DNA of 57,496 bases from JAQSWP01 sp040255215 (GTDB lineage Bacteria; Pseudomonadota; Alphaproteobacteria; Reyranellales; JAQSWP01), in assembly GCA_040255215.1 (NCBI GenBank), contig JBDZUM010000008.1, forward strand, positions 1-57,496, in the 5' to 3' direction. Below the pieces are notes generated by a model. That model had not been told where the DNA came from. It did not search any database and was given only the letters and a program-made list of their open reading frames with translations. A program made the translations under genes and the position numbers. Below are positions 36,773 to 45,645 of this stretch, in pieces (position 1 is the first letter of the stretch; each line of letters starts with the position of its first letter).

Positions 36773-38199
36773 CGCCCGCCCTCCCGGATGCCGGCCGCGT
36801 CGGGAGCGTCGCCGACCATGGCGGGCGCCGGCGTGATGCCCGCGCTGCGCGTCGGCTCGCCGCGCTTCGGCCCTTCCTCGTGCGGATGCGGCGGCCGGGC
36901 GAACAGACGCACCAGGTACCAGATGCCGGCGCCGAACACGACGAAATAGACCACGGCGAAAGCCGCCAGCGAGGTCGCCACAGCCGGTGCGGCGATCGGC
37001 GACACGCTGTCGGCCGTGCGCATCAGCCCGTAGACCGTGAAAGGCTGCCGCCCCGCCTCGGTCACGATCCAGCCGGCCGTGGCGGCGATCGGGCCGGATG
37101 GCGCCATCGCCACCGCCCAGGCAAGGAACGGCCGCATCGTGTAGAGCTTGCCGACCCAGCGCAGCGCCAGGCCGGCGAGCCCCAGCGCGATCATCAGCAG
37201 ACCGATCGCGACCATGATGCGGAACGACCAGAACACCAGCGGCACGTTGGTCGGCCGGTCCTCGCGCGGAAAATCCTTCAGCCCGCGGATCGTGGCCTCC
37301 GGATCGTGCGCTAGGATCAGGCTGCCGAGCTTGGGTATTTCGATGGCGTGCCGGGTTTCCTCCGCCTTCATGTCGGGCCAGCCGAACAGGATCAGCGGCT
37401 GGCCGGCGCGGGTCTCGAAATGCCCTTCCATCGCCGCCACCTTGGCCGGCTGGTGCTGCAGCGTGTTGAGGCCGTGCATGTCGCCCGCCAGCAGCTGCGC
37501 CGGCGCAACGAGTGCGGCCATCCACATCGCCATCGAGAACATGGTGCGCGCGTGCTGGGTGGCGGGGCCGCGCAGCAGATGCCAGGCGCCGACCGCGCCG
37601 ACGATCATCGCGGTGGTCAGATAGGCCGCGATCACCGTGTGGACGAAGCGGTAGGGAAAGGACGGGTTGAAGATGATCTTCAGCCAGTCGTCGGGATGGA
37701 AGAAGCCGTCGGCGGTGACGATGTGGCCGGCGGGCGTCTGCATCCAGGAATTCGCCGCCAGGATCCAGAAGGCCGAGATCAGCGTGCCGATCGCCACCAG
37801 GCAGGTGGCGAGGAAATGCAGCCGCGGCCCGACCCGGTTGAGGCCGAACAGCATGACGCCCAGGAAGCCGGCCTCGAGGAAGAACGCCGTCAGCACCTCA
37901 TAGCCCAGCAGCGGGCCCAGCACCGGCGCGGTCCGGTCGGAGAACACCGACCAGTTGGTGCCGAACTGGTAGGACATGACGATGCCCGACACCACGCCCA
38001 TCGCAAAAGCGACGGCGAAGATCTTGAGCCAGTACTTGAAGAGATCGAGATAGTGCTCGCGCCTGGTCAGCAACCACAGGCCTTCGAGCACGGCGAGATA
38101 GCTCGCCAGGCCGATGGTGAAGGCCGGGAACAGGAAATGCCATACGACGGTGAAGGCGAACTGGAAACGCGCCAGGTTGAGAGCGAGATCCTGCTCCAT
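36769..38199 (-). CDS. cydA: Cytochrome bd ubiquinol oxidase subunit I (CioA type)
   Basis: The 476-residue subunit carries the haem b and d sites. FQFAFTVVWHFLFPAFTIG contains the conserved N-terminal His, GYEVLTAFFLEAGFLGVMLFG the haem-d glutamates, and SWMQTPAGH the start of the quinol region. The quinol loop is short, so this is the cyanide-insensitive CioA type rather than the long-Q-loop E. coli CydA. No FNR-box-like sequence could be identified in the 156 bases upstream. First gene of a cydA-cydB-small-protein operon. Confidence 0.94.
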   Translation of the reverse strand: MEQDLALNLARFQFAFTVVWHFLFPAFTIGLASYLAVLEGLWLLTRREHYLDLFKYWLKIFAVAFAMGVVSGIVMSYQFGTNWSVFSDRTAPVLGPLLGYEVLTAFFLEAGFLGVMLFGLNRVGPRLHFLATCLVAIGTLISAFWILAANSWMQTPAGHIVTADGFFHPDDWLKIIFNPSFPYRFVHTVIAAYLTTAMIVGAVGAWHLLRGPATQHARTMFSMAMWMAALVAPAQLLAGDMHGLNTLQHQPAKVAAMEGHFETRAGQPLILFGWPDMKAEETRHAIEIPKLGSLILAHDPEATIRGLKDFPREDRPTNVPLVFWSFRIMVAIGLLMIALGLAGLALRWVGKLYTMRPFLAWAVAMAPSGPIAATAGWIVTEAGRQPFTVYGLMRTADSVSPIAAPAVATSLAAFAVVYFVVFGAGIWYLVRLFARPPHPHEEGPKRGEPTRSAGITPAPAMVGDAPDAAGIREGGR

Positions 38200-38355
38200 G
38201 GGCTTCCTCCGTCGTCGCCGGATTGCGGGCGGCGGCCATGCGGATGCGGCGGCTCACCTGTCCGCCGGTGCGACCTTCAATCTAGGTGTCTTTCGCTGCC
38301 GGCGCACGACGCCATCTTGTCCCATCGGACGCAACGTCGCAGCCGGGCCTGTGGT

Positions 38356-39009
38356 TCAGGCCAGGCCGGGTTTTACCGTCAGCGACGCCTCGGTCGATTT
38401 CTTCACCTGATCGACGCTGACCCCGTCGGCCAGCTCGATTAGCGTGACGCCGGGCTTGCCCTTCTTGTCGATGGTGAAGACGCCCAGCTCGCTCACCACC
38501 ATGTCGACCACGTTGGCCCCGGTCAGCGGCAAGGAACAGGATTTCAACAGCTTGGAGGCGCCGTCCTTCGAGGTGTGCTCCATCACCACGATGACCTTCT
38601 TGACGCCGGCGACCAGATCCATCGCCCCGCCCATGCCCTTGACCATCTTGCCGGGGATCATCCAGTTGGCCAGATCGCCGTTCTCCGCCACTTCCATGGC
38701 GCCCAGGATCGACAGGTCGATATGGCCGCCACGGATCATGGCGAAGCTGTCGGCGCTGCTGAAATAGGACGTGTCCGGCAGCTCGCTGACGGTTTCCTTG
38801 CCGGCATTGATGATGTCGGGATCGACCTCGTTGTCGAGCGGATACGGCCCCATGCCCAGCATGCCGTTCTCGCTCTGCAGCACCACGTGCATGCCTTCGG
38901 GAATGTAGTTCGATACCAGCGTCGGAATGCCGATGCCGAGATTGACGTAGAAACCGTCCTGCAGCTCCTTGGCGGCGCGGGCGGCCATCTGTTCGCGGGT
39001 CCAGGCCAT
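38356..39009 (-). CDS. scoB: 3-oxoacid CoA-transferase subunit B
   Basis: The 217-residue subunit has VNLGIGIPTLVSNY, the catalytic Glu in LQSENGMLGMGPYP and GGHIDLSILGAMEV, as in SCOT/PcaJ/AtoA. With subunit A it moves CoA from succinyl-CoA to acetoacetate or 3-oxoadipate. GGAGGG lies about nine bases before the ATG at 39009. With a PcaF-like thiolase elsewhere in the window, both ketone-body and beta-ketoadipate use are possible. Confidence 0.92.
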   Translation of the reverse strand: MAWTREQMAARAAKELQDGFYVNLGIGIPTLVSNYIPEGMHVVLQSENGMLGMGPYPLDNEVDPDIINAGKETVSELPDTSYFSSADSFAMIRGGHIDLSILGAMEVAENGDLANWMIPGKMVKGMGGAMDLVAGVKKVIVVMEHTSKDGASKLLKSCSLPLTGANVVDMVVSELGVFTIDKKGKPGVTLIELADGVSVDQVKKSTEASLTVKPGLA

Positions 39010-39035
39010 GACGATGCCCTCCTCTGCTGACCGGT

Positions 39036-39737
39036 TCAGATCTTGCGCGTGGTGCGCTTCTCGATGCGCTTCTCGTACGGCGTGCCGAGAATGATGCGGT
39101 CGACGTAGATGCCGGGCGTATGAATGTGGTCGGGATCGATCTCGCCGGGCTCCACCAGGATCTCGACTTCGGCCACGGTCTTCTTGCCAGCGGTCGCCAT
39201 CATCGGGTTGAAATTGCGCGCGGCCTTGCGGAACACGAGATTGCCGGCCTTGTCGCCCTTCCACGCCTTGACCAGCGACAGGTCGGCGACCAGCCCGCGC
39301 TCCATGACGTATTTCTCGCCGTCGAACTCGCGCACGTCCTTGCCTTCGGCGACCAGCGTGCCGACGCCGGTCTTGGTGAAGAAGGCGGGGATGCCGGCGC
39401 CGCCGGCGCGGATGCGTTCGGCCAGCGTGCCCTGCGGGTTGAATTCCAGCTCGAGTTCGCCGGCCAGGTATTGCTGGGCGAAGATCTTGTTCTCGCCGAC
39501 ATAGGACGAGATCATCTTTTTGATCTGGCGCGTTTCCAGCAGCAGGCCAAGGCCGAAGCCGTCGACGCCGGCATTGTTGGAGACGCAGGTCAGGTCCTTG
39601 GCGCCGGTGTTGCGCAGCGCGTCGATCAGCTTTTCGGGAATGCCGCACAGGCCGAAACCGCCGGCCATCACCATCATGCCGTCGAACACCAGCCCGTCGA
39701 GCGCCGCCTTGGCGTCGGAATAGACCTTTTTCGCCAT
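39036..39737 (-). CDS. scoA: 3-oxoacid CoA-transferase subunit A
   Basis: A 233-residue CoA-transferase family I subunit with DGMMVMAGGFGLCGIPEKLIDAL at the N-terminus (quoted in part: GGFGLCGIPE), NNAGVDGFGLGLLLE and SYVGENKIFAQQYLAGELELEF. It is the N-terminal half equivalent of SCOT and is followed after 26 bases by subunit B, forming a two-gene operon. The best-known reaction is succinyl-CoA:acetoacetate CoA transfer. Confidence 0.92.
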   Translation of the reverse strand: MAKKVYSDAKAALDGLVFDGMMVMAGGFGLCGIPEKLIDALRNTGAKDLTCVSNNAGVDGFGLGLLLETRQIKKMISSYVGENKIFAQQYLAGELELEFNPQGTLAERIRAGGAGIPAFFTKTGVGTLVAEGKDVREFDGEKYVMERGLVADLSLVKAWKGDKAGNLVFRKAARNFNPMMATAGKKTVAEVEILVEPGEIDPDHIHTPGIYVDRIILGTPYEKRIEKRTTRKI

Positions 39738-39890
39738 TTCGTATCCTTGTCTGCCGGGAAAATGCCGTGGGTCGGCCTTTTATGCGGGCCGGCCCAAGCC
39801 GAGTCAACGTCCCGCACCGCAGCATCGGCAGCGCGGCGCCGACTGTGCCTGCCGCGCCCTGTCCTGTCTCTTTAGTTGGCAGCCCCCTCG

Positions 39891-40826
39891 TCAGCGCGAG
39901 CGCAGCCGCACCAGCAGCAGCGACCCGCCGATCACTAGCAGCCCGGAAACGATCTCGGCCGGCCCCAGCGCCGGCCAGGGCAGCCAGCCGGCCAGGGCGC
40001 AGCCGGCCTCGAACACCAGGCAGGCGAAGGGCAGCAGCGCCAGGGTGGCCAGATAGGTCTGGGTGCCGGCCAGCCGCACCGCCAGCAGCGCCAGATACAT
40101 GGTCGGCCCGCGCAGCAGCACCCCGGCCAGCGCGCCGGCGATCAGCAGGTCGGTCGAGGCGAAGAGCTGGCCGAAATCGCCGAAGGCCAGCGCGTTGCTG
40201 CCGATGCTGATGCCGAGCGCGCCCGTCAGCGCCCAGGCGGCGATGAACATCGCGGCGGTGACCATCAGCACTGTGCCGGTGAACAGGCAGCGCGCCTTGA
40301 CGTCGTCGCGGCGGTTTTCCGGATGGCGCTCAATCAGCAGGGTCGAGGCCACCACCGCGCACTCGGCGATCACCTCCAGCAGCACCGCCGGATTGAGCAG
40401 CCCGCCGGGCAGGGAAAAGGCCATGGTGGCGATACCGGCGATCATCACGCCATGCGCCAGGATCTGCCCCCGCGGCAGGCGCTGGCGGGTGACGATGACC
40501 AGCACCAGCGCCGCCAGCGGCACGTTCATCGCCGCCAGCAAAGTGTCCTGCATGACCGTGACGTAAAGCAGGGCCGCGGATGCGGCGCCGGCGCTGACCA
40601 CGCGCAACGCGCCATAGGCCCAGATCGAGGGCGACAGCAGCGAGGCCCAGGCGATGGTGGCGCGGCGGCCGAACGCCATCATGGCGAGCCCGCCGGTCAG
40701 AAGCTGCACCAGGGTGAAACCCCAGGCGTTGATCTCGAAGCGGATCAGCACCAGGCGCGTGGCGACCAGCAGCACGGCCCAGGCGATGGTCGCGGCTACG
40801 GCGACGGCAAGCGGCGAATTGTTCAT
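39891..40826 (-). CDS. DMT superfamily transporter
   Basis: A 311-residue protein with ten hydrophobic helices in two repeats. Sequence identity with the other DMT protein of this window appears low. Segments include TIAWAVLLVATRLVLIRF at the N-terminus and VSGLLVIGGSLLLVRLRSR at the end. It is likely an exporter of small metabolites; no substrate is indicated. It starts ten bases after the stop of the methyltransferase gene on the same strand, so the two are probably cotranscribed. Confidence 0.83.
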   Translation of the reverse strand: MNNSPLAVAVAATIAWAVLLVATRLVLIRFEINAWGFTLVQLLTGGLAMMAFGRRATIAWASLLSPSIWAYGALRVVSAGAASAALLYVTVMQDTLLAAMNVPLAALVLVIVTRQRLPRGQILAHGVMIAGIATMAFSLPGGLLNPAVLLEVIAECAVVASTLLIERHPENRRDDVKARCLFTGTVLMVTAAMFIAAWALTGALGISIGSNALAFGDFGQLFASTDLLIAGALAGVLLRGPTMYLALLAVRLAGTQTYLATLALLPFACLVFEAGCALAGWLPWPALGPAEIVSGLLVIGGSLLLVRLRSR

Positions 40827-40836
40827 GTGAGTGGTT

Positions 40837-42111
40837 TCAGGCGGTACGCAGCAGCATGCGATTGGCGGAATTGAACACGGCGAACACCTGGTCGAACTGG
40901 CGTTTGAAGCGCTCCCAGTCGAGCGACGAATCGAGCGTCCGCAATTCGCCGTGGATGTCGCCCAGCGAGCGCCTGCCGTCGCAGCGCGTCAGGATGGCGC
41001 CGGCCAGCGGCGGCAGGGCTGCACGCCATTTCACCCCGTCGAGATCGCCGCTCAGCGCGCCGGCCTTGCGCACCGAAGCCGCCAAAGTCGCCCCGTCCAG
41101 CTCGCGCAGCACAGGGACGGCCTGCGGGCCATCGGCGCGGGCGATGCAGGCGGGCAACCGGCCGGGCCATGTCAGATAGACGGTATGGGTCGTCAGATTG
41201 CCGGCCAGTTGCTCGGCCAGCGCCGCCCGGTCCAGCCAGGGCAGTTCCGCGGCGCGACGGCGCAGCGCCGGGTCGGCGACATAGGTGTCGGGATTGTAGC
41301 GCACCGGCTCAATGAAGGCCGCGATCTGCAGCCCGGTCGACGCCACAAGTGCGGCCAGTTCCGGCACGTCGTAGGCGCGGTCGCGGGCATGCAGCAGCAG
41401 GTCGAACAGACCGGCGTCGCCGCCCTGCACGTGATCGGACAGGAACGGGTTGCGCTTGAACCAGTTGGTCGGCGGCAGCGCCTCGAGCAGGCGGCGGGCC
41501 AGTCGCACCCGTTCGGCGACTTCGAGGTCTGGCGGCGCCAGCAGGCGCAGCGCATCCTGCATTTCGTAGACTCCGGTGCGGCCGTGCCGGCCATAGACCA
41601 TGATGCCCAGACCACCCTCTCCGGCCAGAACGCCCGCCAGCGCCCGCAGCCCGGCCTCGGGATCGGCGAGATGGTGCAGCACGCCGGTGCAGTCGATGTA
41701 GTCGAAGCGCCCGCCGATGCTGGCGCCGACGTCGAGCAGCGAGCCGGTGTGGAAGGTGATGCCGCCGAGACCACGGGCGGCGGCGCGCGCTTCGGCGACC
41801 GACCGCGCCGCCTGCGAGAGATCGAGATAGTGCAGTTCGGCCGGGCAGCCGAGATCGGCCAGCTGCTGCGCCAGCATGATGCAGGCATCGCCCGTGCCGC
41901 CGCCGGCGATCAGGACGCGAAACGGCTGCGTCCAGTCGCGCCGCCCGGCGAACAGATAGTGGTCGATTTCGACCACCTGGCTGGGCGAGCCGACCACCAG
42001 GCGCTTCTTCTCGTCGCGCGGATCGCGGGCGGGATAGGGCAGCGCCTCGTACTGCGCCTGCACCGCCGCATCGCGGGCGTCGCCATCTGGTCGGTCGCTG
42101 TGGCTTGTCAT
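40837..42111 (-). CDS. SAM-dependent methyltransferase with C-terminal extension
   Basis: The 424-residue protein has a class I methyltransferase core at residues 20-180: QYEALPYPARDPRDE, then SAM motif I VLIAGGGTGDACIMLAQQL, acidic loop LDLSQAA and motif post-I VLHHLADPEAGLR. The C-terminal 200 residues are helical and end in a PqqD-like or unknown domain (AILTRCDGRRSLGDI). Proteins of this design often act on small molecules or peptides, but the substrate is unknown. It is divergent from the RNA methyltransferase gene with a 39-base gap. Confidence 0.83.
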   Translation of the reverse strand: MTSHSDRPDGDARDAAVQAQYEALPYPARDPRDEKKRLVVGSPSQVVEIDHYLFAGRRDWTQPFRVLIAGGGTGDACIMLAQQLADLGCPAELHYLDLSQAARSVAEARAAARGLGGITFHTGSLLDVGASIGGRFDYIDCTGVLHHLADPEAGLRALAGVLAGEGGLGIMVYGRHGRTGVYEMQDALRLLAPPDLEVAERVRLARRLLEALPPTNWFKRNPFLSDHVQGGDAGLFDLLLHARDRAYDVPELAALVASTGLQIAAFIEPVRYNPDTYVADPALRRRAAELPWLDRAALAEQLAGNLTTHTVYLTWPGRLPACIARADGPQAVPVLRELDGATLAASVRKAGALSGDLDGVKWRAALPPLAGAILTRCDGRRSLGDIHGELRTLDSSLDWERFKRQFDQVFAVFNSANRMLLRTA

Positions 42112-42150
42112 GGCGGGGCGGGAACGATAAAGCGGGTCCGGGAGGGCGGC

Positions 42151-42729
42151 ATGAAAGGCTATTTCGGCATCGGTGTCGAGCGCGTCAGCAAGGCGATGAA
42201 CGTCGGCGCGCTGTTCCGCACCGCGCATGCGTTCGGCGCCAGTTTCGTGTTCAGCGTCGACGCCCAGTATCCAAGGCGCGAAGGCAAGCAGGCCGACACG
42301 GCCGACAGCACCGCCAGCGTGCCGTTCCACGAATTCGCCTCGGCCCAGGCGCTGCGGCTGCCGGTCGGCTGCAAGCTGGTCGGCATCGAAATCACCGACG
42401 ACGCCATCGAACTGCCGAGCTTCCGCCACCCGCGCCAGGCCGCCTACGTGCTGGGGGCCGAGCGCGAAGGCCTGTCGCCGGCCATGCAGGAGCTGTGCGA
42501 CTACGTGGTGCGCATTCCCATGCGGTTCTCGGTCAATCTGTCGGTGGCAGGGGCGCTGGTCATGTACGACCGGCTGATCTCGCTGGGCCGGCACGCGCCA
42601 CGGCCGGTGGCGCCCGGCGGGCCGCTCGAGGCGCTGCCGGCGCCGGTGTTCGGCGCGCCGCTCTACCAGCGCAAGCGGGCCCGGCGCGCCGCCGAGGCCG
42701 CCCGTCGCACCGGTAAATCGGCCGGCTGA
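42151..42729 (+). CDS. TrmH/SpoU family RNA 2'-O-methyltransferase
   Basis: A 192-residue SPOUT methyltransferase. Motif 1 is NVGALFRTAHAFGA, motif 2 VLGAEREGLSP and motif 3 RIPMRFSVNLSVAGALVMYD, the knotted SAM-binding site. It methylates a ribose in tRNA or rRNA. GGGAGGG lies four bases before the ATG. The long frame upstream belongs to shadows of the methyltransferase gene. The last 35 residues are basic and may bind RNA. The target nucleotide cannot be told from the sequence. Confidence 0.88.
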   Translation: MKGYFGIGVERVSKAMNVGALFRTAHAFGASFVFSVDAQYPRREGKQADTADSTASVPFHEFASAQALRLPVGCKLVGIEITDDAIELPSFRHPRQAAYVLGAEREGLSPAMQELCDYVVRIPMRFSVNLSVAGALVMYDRLISLGRHAPRPVAPGGPLEALPAPVFGAPLYQRKRARRAAEAARRTGKSAG

Positions 42730-42776
42730 CGCTGGCGGCTGTGGCGTTGGCGGCAACAAAACGGTAGTTTCTTTAT

Positions 42777-43301
42777 ATGACTATCGCTTGGGGGCGCGCA
42801 GTCACCTGCCTACTAGTTCTGACGATCCTGCCCGCGGCAGCGCCGGCGCAGGATGTCGTCAAGCTTGGCGATTTCGAGGATTGGGCCGCCTATTCATCGG
42901 GCGCCGGCGACAGCAAGGTCTGCTACGTCGTCAGCGAGGCCATGGCGCGCCAGCCGGCGCAGCCCGAGCGGCAGGCCTATGTCTATCTGGCCCACCGCCC
43001 AGGCAAGAAAGCCTACAACGTCGTGATGGTCTATTCCGGCTATCCCTATGCGAGCGACAGCATTGTGCAGGTCGAGATCGGTCGCCAGGAGTTCCGGCTC
43101 TTCACCCATCGCGAAACCGCCTGGACCGCCGACGCCGATACCGACCAGGCCCTGGAACGCGCCATGCGGCTGGGCCGCAAGATGACGGTAAAATCCTCGC
43201 CGGCCGAGGGAAACCCGAGCGTCGACACCTATTCGCTGACCGGCGTCGCCAAGGCCATCGACCGCATCAGCATCGCCTGCCCGCGCGACCGCCGCCGCTG
43301 A
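42777..43301 (+). CDS. Invasion-associated locus B (IalB)-like exported protein
   Basis: The 174-residue protein begins with a signal peptide (residues 1-24, cleavage after PAQD or APA). The mature part has DWAAYS, VCYVVSEAM and an ending with ISIACP, the two cysteines being spaced like the conserved pair of IalB-type periplasmic proteins. The family occurs in many non-pathogenic alphaproteobacteria, so invasion is not implied. It is convergent with the next gene, seven bases apart. Confidence 0.7.
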   Translation: MTIAWGRAVTCLLVLTILPAAAPAQDVVKLGDFEDWAAYSSGAGDSKVCYVVSEAMARQPAQPERQAYVYLAHRPGKKAYNVVMVYSGYPYASDSIVQVEIGRQEFRLFTHRETAWTADADTDQALERAMRLGRKMTVKSSPAEGNPSVDTYSLTGVAKAIDRISIACPRDRRR

Positions 43302-43308
43302 GGCGCCG

Positions 43309-43998
43309 TTACATCACGCGATTTCGGATGATGACCACGGAGGTTGCCTCGACCTCGCGGGCATCGAACAGATCGGCATCGTCCATTTCGCCCGAAACCG
43401 AGACCCGATCGCCGATATCGATCACCGGGGCTTCCGGTCCGCTGGCGTCGCCCAGATCGACGTCGATGGTGCGATAGCCGGTATTGACGGCGATTTCGTC
43501 GCCGTCGATAGACGTCACGGTGCCGGTGAAGGCCACCCATTCGTCGTCTTCCGCGGCGCCAACCAAGGCGGTCTGACCAACGGACGAGGCGTAATAGCCG
43601 TCCTCCTCATCGGCCGGGTTGGCGGAGAAATATTCGTTGCGCCTGGGCACGAAAACCGAACTCGCCTCGATCTTCTTCTTTTCGTAGAGATCGTTGTCGA
43701 CCCGGCCGGTGACGGTCACCCGGTCGCCGTTGCGCAGATAGCCCTGGTCCTTCCAGCCGTAGCCGTCCATCTCGATGTCGATCTGGCCGTCGCCGTATTT
43801 CAGCGTGAACCGGTCGGCCGAGACGGATTGCACGGTGCCCGTCAGGCTGATCCACTCCATGTTGATCGCCTGCTCCACGGTAGCCTTGTCCGTGGCGGCC
43901 GCATTGGAAGCCTTTTCGCGCATGTCATCGGCGATCGCCGGCGCCGTGGCGACGGCAAAAAGGCAGCTGCTGGCAAGGATTGCTGTCAAATATCGCAT
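43309..43998 (-). CDS. Exported protein with two tandem OB-fold-like domains
   Basis: The 229-residue protein has a signal peptide (cleavage near IADDMRE) and two similar halves: EWISLTGTVQSVSADRFTL ... GDRVTVTGRVDNDLYEKKKIEASSV and EWVAFTGTVTSIDGDEIAV ... GDRVSVSGEMDDADLFDAREVEATSV. Each half resembles the bacterial OB-fold (BOF, YgiW/YdeI) or DUF5666 domain. The duplication is clear; the ligand is not. Highly acidic mature sequence. Likely periplasmic. It is divergent from rlmN. Confidence 0.75.
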   Translation of the reverse strand: MRYLTAILASSCLFAVATAPAIADDMREKASNAAATDKATVEQAINMEWISLTGTVQSVSADRFTLKYGDGQIDIEMDGYGWKDQGYLRNGDRVTVTGRVDNDLYEKKKIEASSVFVPRRNEYFSANPADEEDGYYASSVGQTALVGAAEDDEWVAFTGTVTSIDGDEIAVNTGYRTIDVDLGDASGPEAPVIDIGDRVSVSGEMDDADLFDAREVEATSVVIIRNRVM

Positions 43999-44217
43999 TG
44001 TCGTTACTCCGTCCGCTCAATCTCTGCGTGGTAGTGCCGTATGGGTGGCGCCTTGCGCGCCCGACCGCAGCTGCCCGGCTGGCCGCCGGCGGTCCTATAA
44101 AGGGGCCAACACGATGCCCGGTCGATCGTTCCGGACGAATTTGCGGCGACGACGGCCCGGTGGGGCGATACCGGAAGCCCATTGCCCGGGCTGCGGGAAG
44201 GGACTATCTCAGGCCCG

Positions 44218-45366
44218 ATGCACGAGCCCATCCAGACCATCCTCGAACCGGTCCGCCGTAACGACACCCGCCGCAATCTGGTCGGGCTGTCGCGGGCCGA
44301 GCTGAAGGCCGAGCTCGTCGAACAGGGTCTGGAGCCGTTCCGCGCCGGCCAGATCTGGCACTGGATCTACTGGCACGGCGTCACAGATTTCGCGCGCATG
44401 AGCAATATCGCGCGCAAGGTGCAGCAGCGCCTGGAGGACCTCTACATCATCGAAAGGCCGCAGACCGTCACCGAGCAGCGTTCGTCCGACGGCACGCGCA
44501 AATGGCTGCTGCGCCTGGCCGACGGCAACGAGGTCGAGAGCGTCTATATCCCCGAGGACGATCGCGGCGCGGTCTGCGTCTCCAGCCAGGTCGGCTGCAC
44601 CCTGACCTGCTCGTTTTGCCATACCGGCACCATGCCGCTGGTGCGCAACCTCGACCCGGCCGAGATCGTCGGCCAGTTCATGGTCGCCCGCGATTCCTAC
44701 GCCGAATGGCCCTCGCCGACCGGCGAATCGCCTCGCCTGCTGAGCAACATCGTGATGATGGGCATGGGCGAGCCGCTCTACAATTTCGACAACGTCGCCA
44801 AGGCGCTGACCATCGTCATGGACGACCAGGGCATCGCCCTGTCGCGCCGGCGCATCACGCTCTCGACCTCGGGCGTCGTGCCGATGATGCAGCGCTGCGG
44901 CGAGGAGCTGAACGTCAACCTGGCCGTCTCCCTGCACGCGGTAAGCGACGAGCTGCGCGACGAGCTGGTGCCGATCAACCGCAAATGGCCGATCGCCGAA
45001 CTGCTCGACGCCTGTCGCGCCTATCCCGGCGCCAAGAACGCCCGCCGCATCACCTTCGAGTACGTCATGTTGAAGGGGCTGAACGATTCGGACGCCGATG
45101 CGCACGAACTGGTGCGCCTGCTGCGCGACATACCGGCCAAGGTCAACCTGATACCGTTCAATCCCTGGCCGGGCGCGCCCTACGAATGCTCCTCGAACAA
45201 CCGCATTCACCGCTTCGCCGAAATCCTCAACCAGGCCAATCTCGCCGCACCCGTCCGCACCCCGCGCGGGCGCGATATTCTGGCGGCCTGCGGTCAGCTG
45301 AAATCCGCCTCGCAGCGCAGCAGACGGACCAGCACAGGGTCGGCCAAGCTGCGGCCGGCGGGTTGA
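44218..45366 (+). CDS. rlmN: 23S rRNA/tRNA C2-adenine methyltransferase RlmN
   Basis: A 382-residue radical-SAM enzyme. The iron-sulfur site Cys-x3-Cys-x2-Cys is CTLTCSFCHTG, with MGMGEPLYNF and NRKWPIAELLDAC following. The acceptor Cys is in ILAACGQLKS near the C-terminus. It methylates C2 of A2503 in 23S rRNA and A37 in some tRNAs. The ATG at 44218 is favoured; a TTG twelve codons upstream is also open. Confidence 0.95.
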   Translation: MHEPIQTILEPVRRNDTRRNLVGLSRAELKAELVEQGLEPFRAGQIWHWIYWHGVTDFARMSNIARKVQQRLEDLYIIERPQTVTEQRSSDGTRKWLLRLADGNEVESVYIPEDDRGAVCVSSQVGCTLTCSFCHTGTMPLVRNLDPAEIVGQFMVARDSYAEWPSPTGESPRLLSNIVMMGMGEPLYNFDNVAKALTIVMDDQGIALSRRRITLSTSGVVPMMQRCGEELNVNLAVSLHAVSDELRDELVPINRKWPIAELLDACRAYPGAKNARRITFEYVMLKGLNDSDADAHELVRLLRDIPAKVNLIPFNPWPGAPYECSSNNRIHRFAEILNQANLAAPVRTPRGRDILAACGQLKSASQRSRRTSTGSAKLRPAG

Positions 45367-45418
45367 GAGCACGTGAGCGGACAGAGCGCGCCACCGCGAC
45401 TTTCTTCCTGTTCACTTC

Positions 45419-45457
45419 AATGAATCGTCCTAGTGCTTTGACTCTATGCGATTCATT
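45419..45457. promoter_or_regulatory. Inverted repeat upstream of the luxR operon
   Basis: AATGAATCG (45419-45427) and CGATTCATT (45449-45457) are perfect inverted arms 21 bases apart, and the spacer holds TTGACT at 45438. A possible -10 hexamer TATACT is at 45494-45499, 38 bases beyond the right arm. A third ATTCATT occurs near 45545. The region is AT-rich compared with its surroundings. A regulator site is plausible; the promoter layout is unsure. Confidence 0.4.
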
Positions 45458-45645
45458 TAGCAATCGAGCAATTTTCGTTTGTTTTCAGAGCGGTATACTA
45501 AAGCGGTATCCGAAAGTGCGATGGTCCTAATACTGCGATGATTCATTGCAGCGCATAAAGTTGCCGTGCTTTTATCGGGTGTGGGGTTAAACCATCAGTC
45601 GCGTACGCGTTTAAGAAATACAATTCTACGGACAGGGAGACTCGG

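Noticed and set aside
38200..38355. FNR or other oxygen-responsive site before cydA
   Set aside because: I could not find a TTGAT-N4-ATCAA-like sequence; claiming regulation by oxygen from the sequence would be unsupported.
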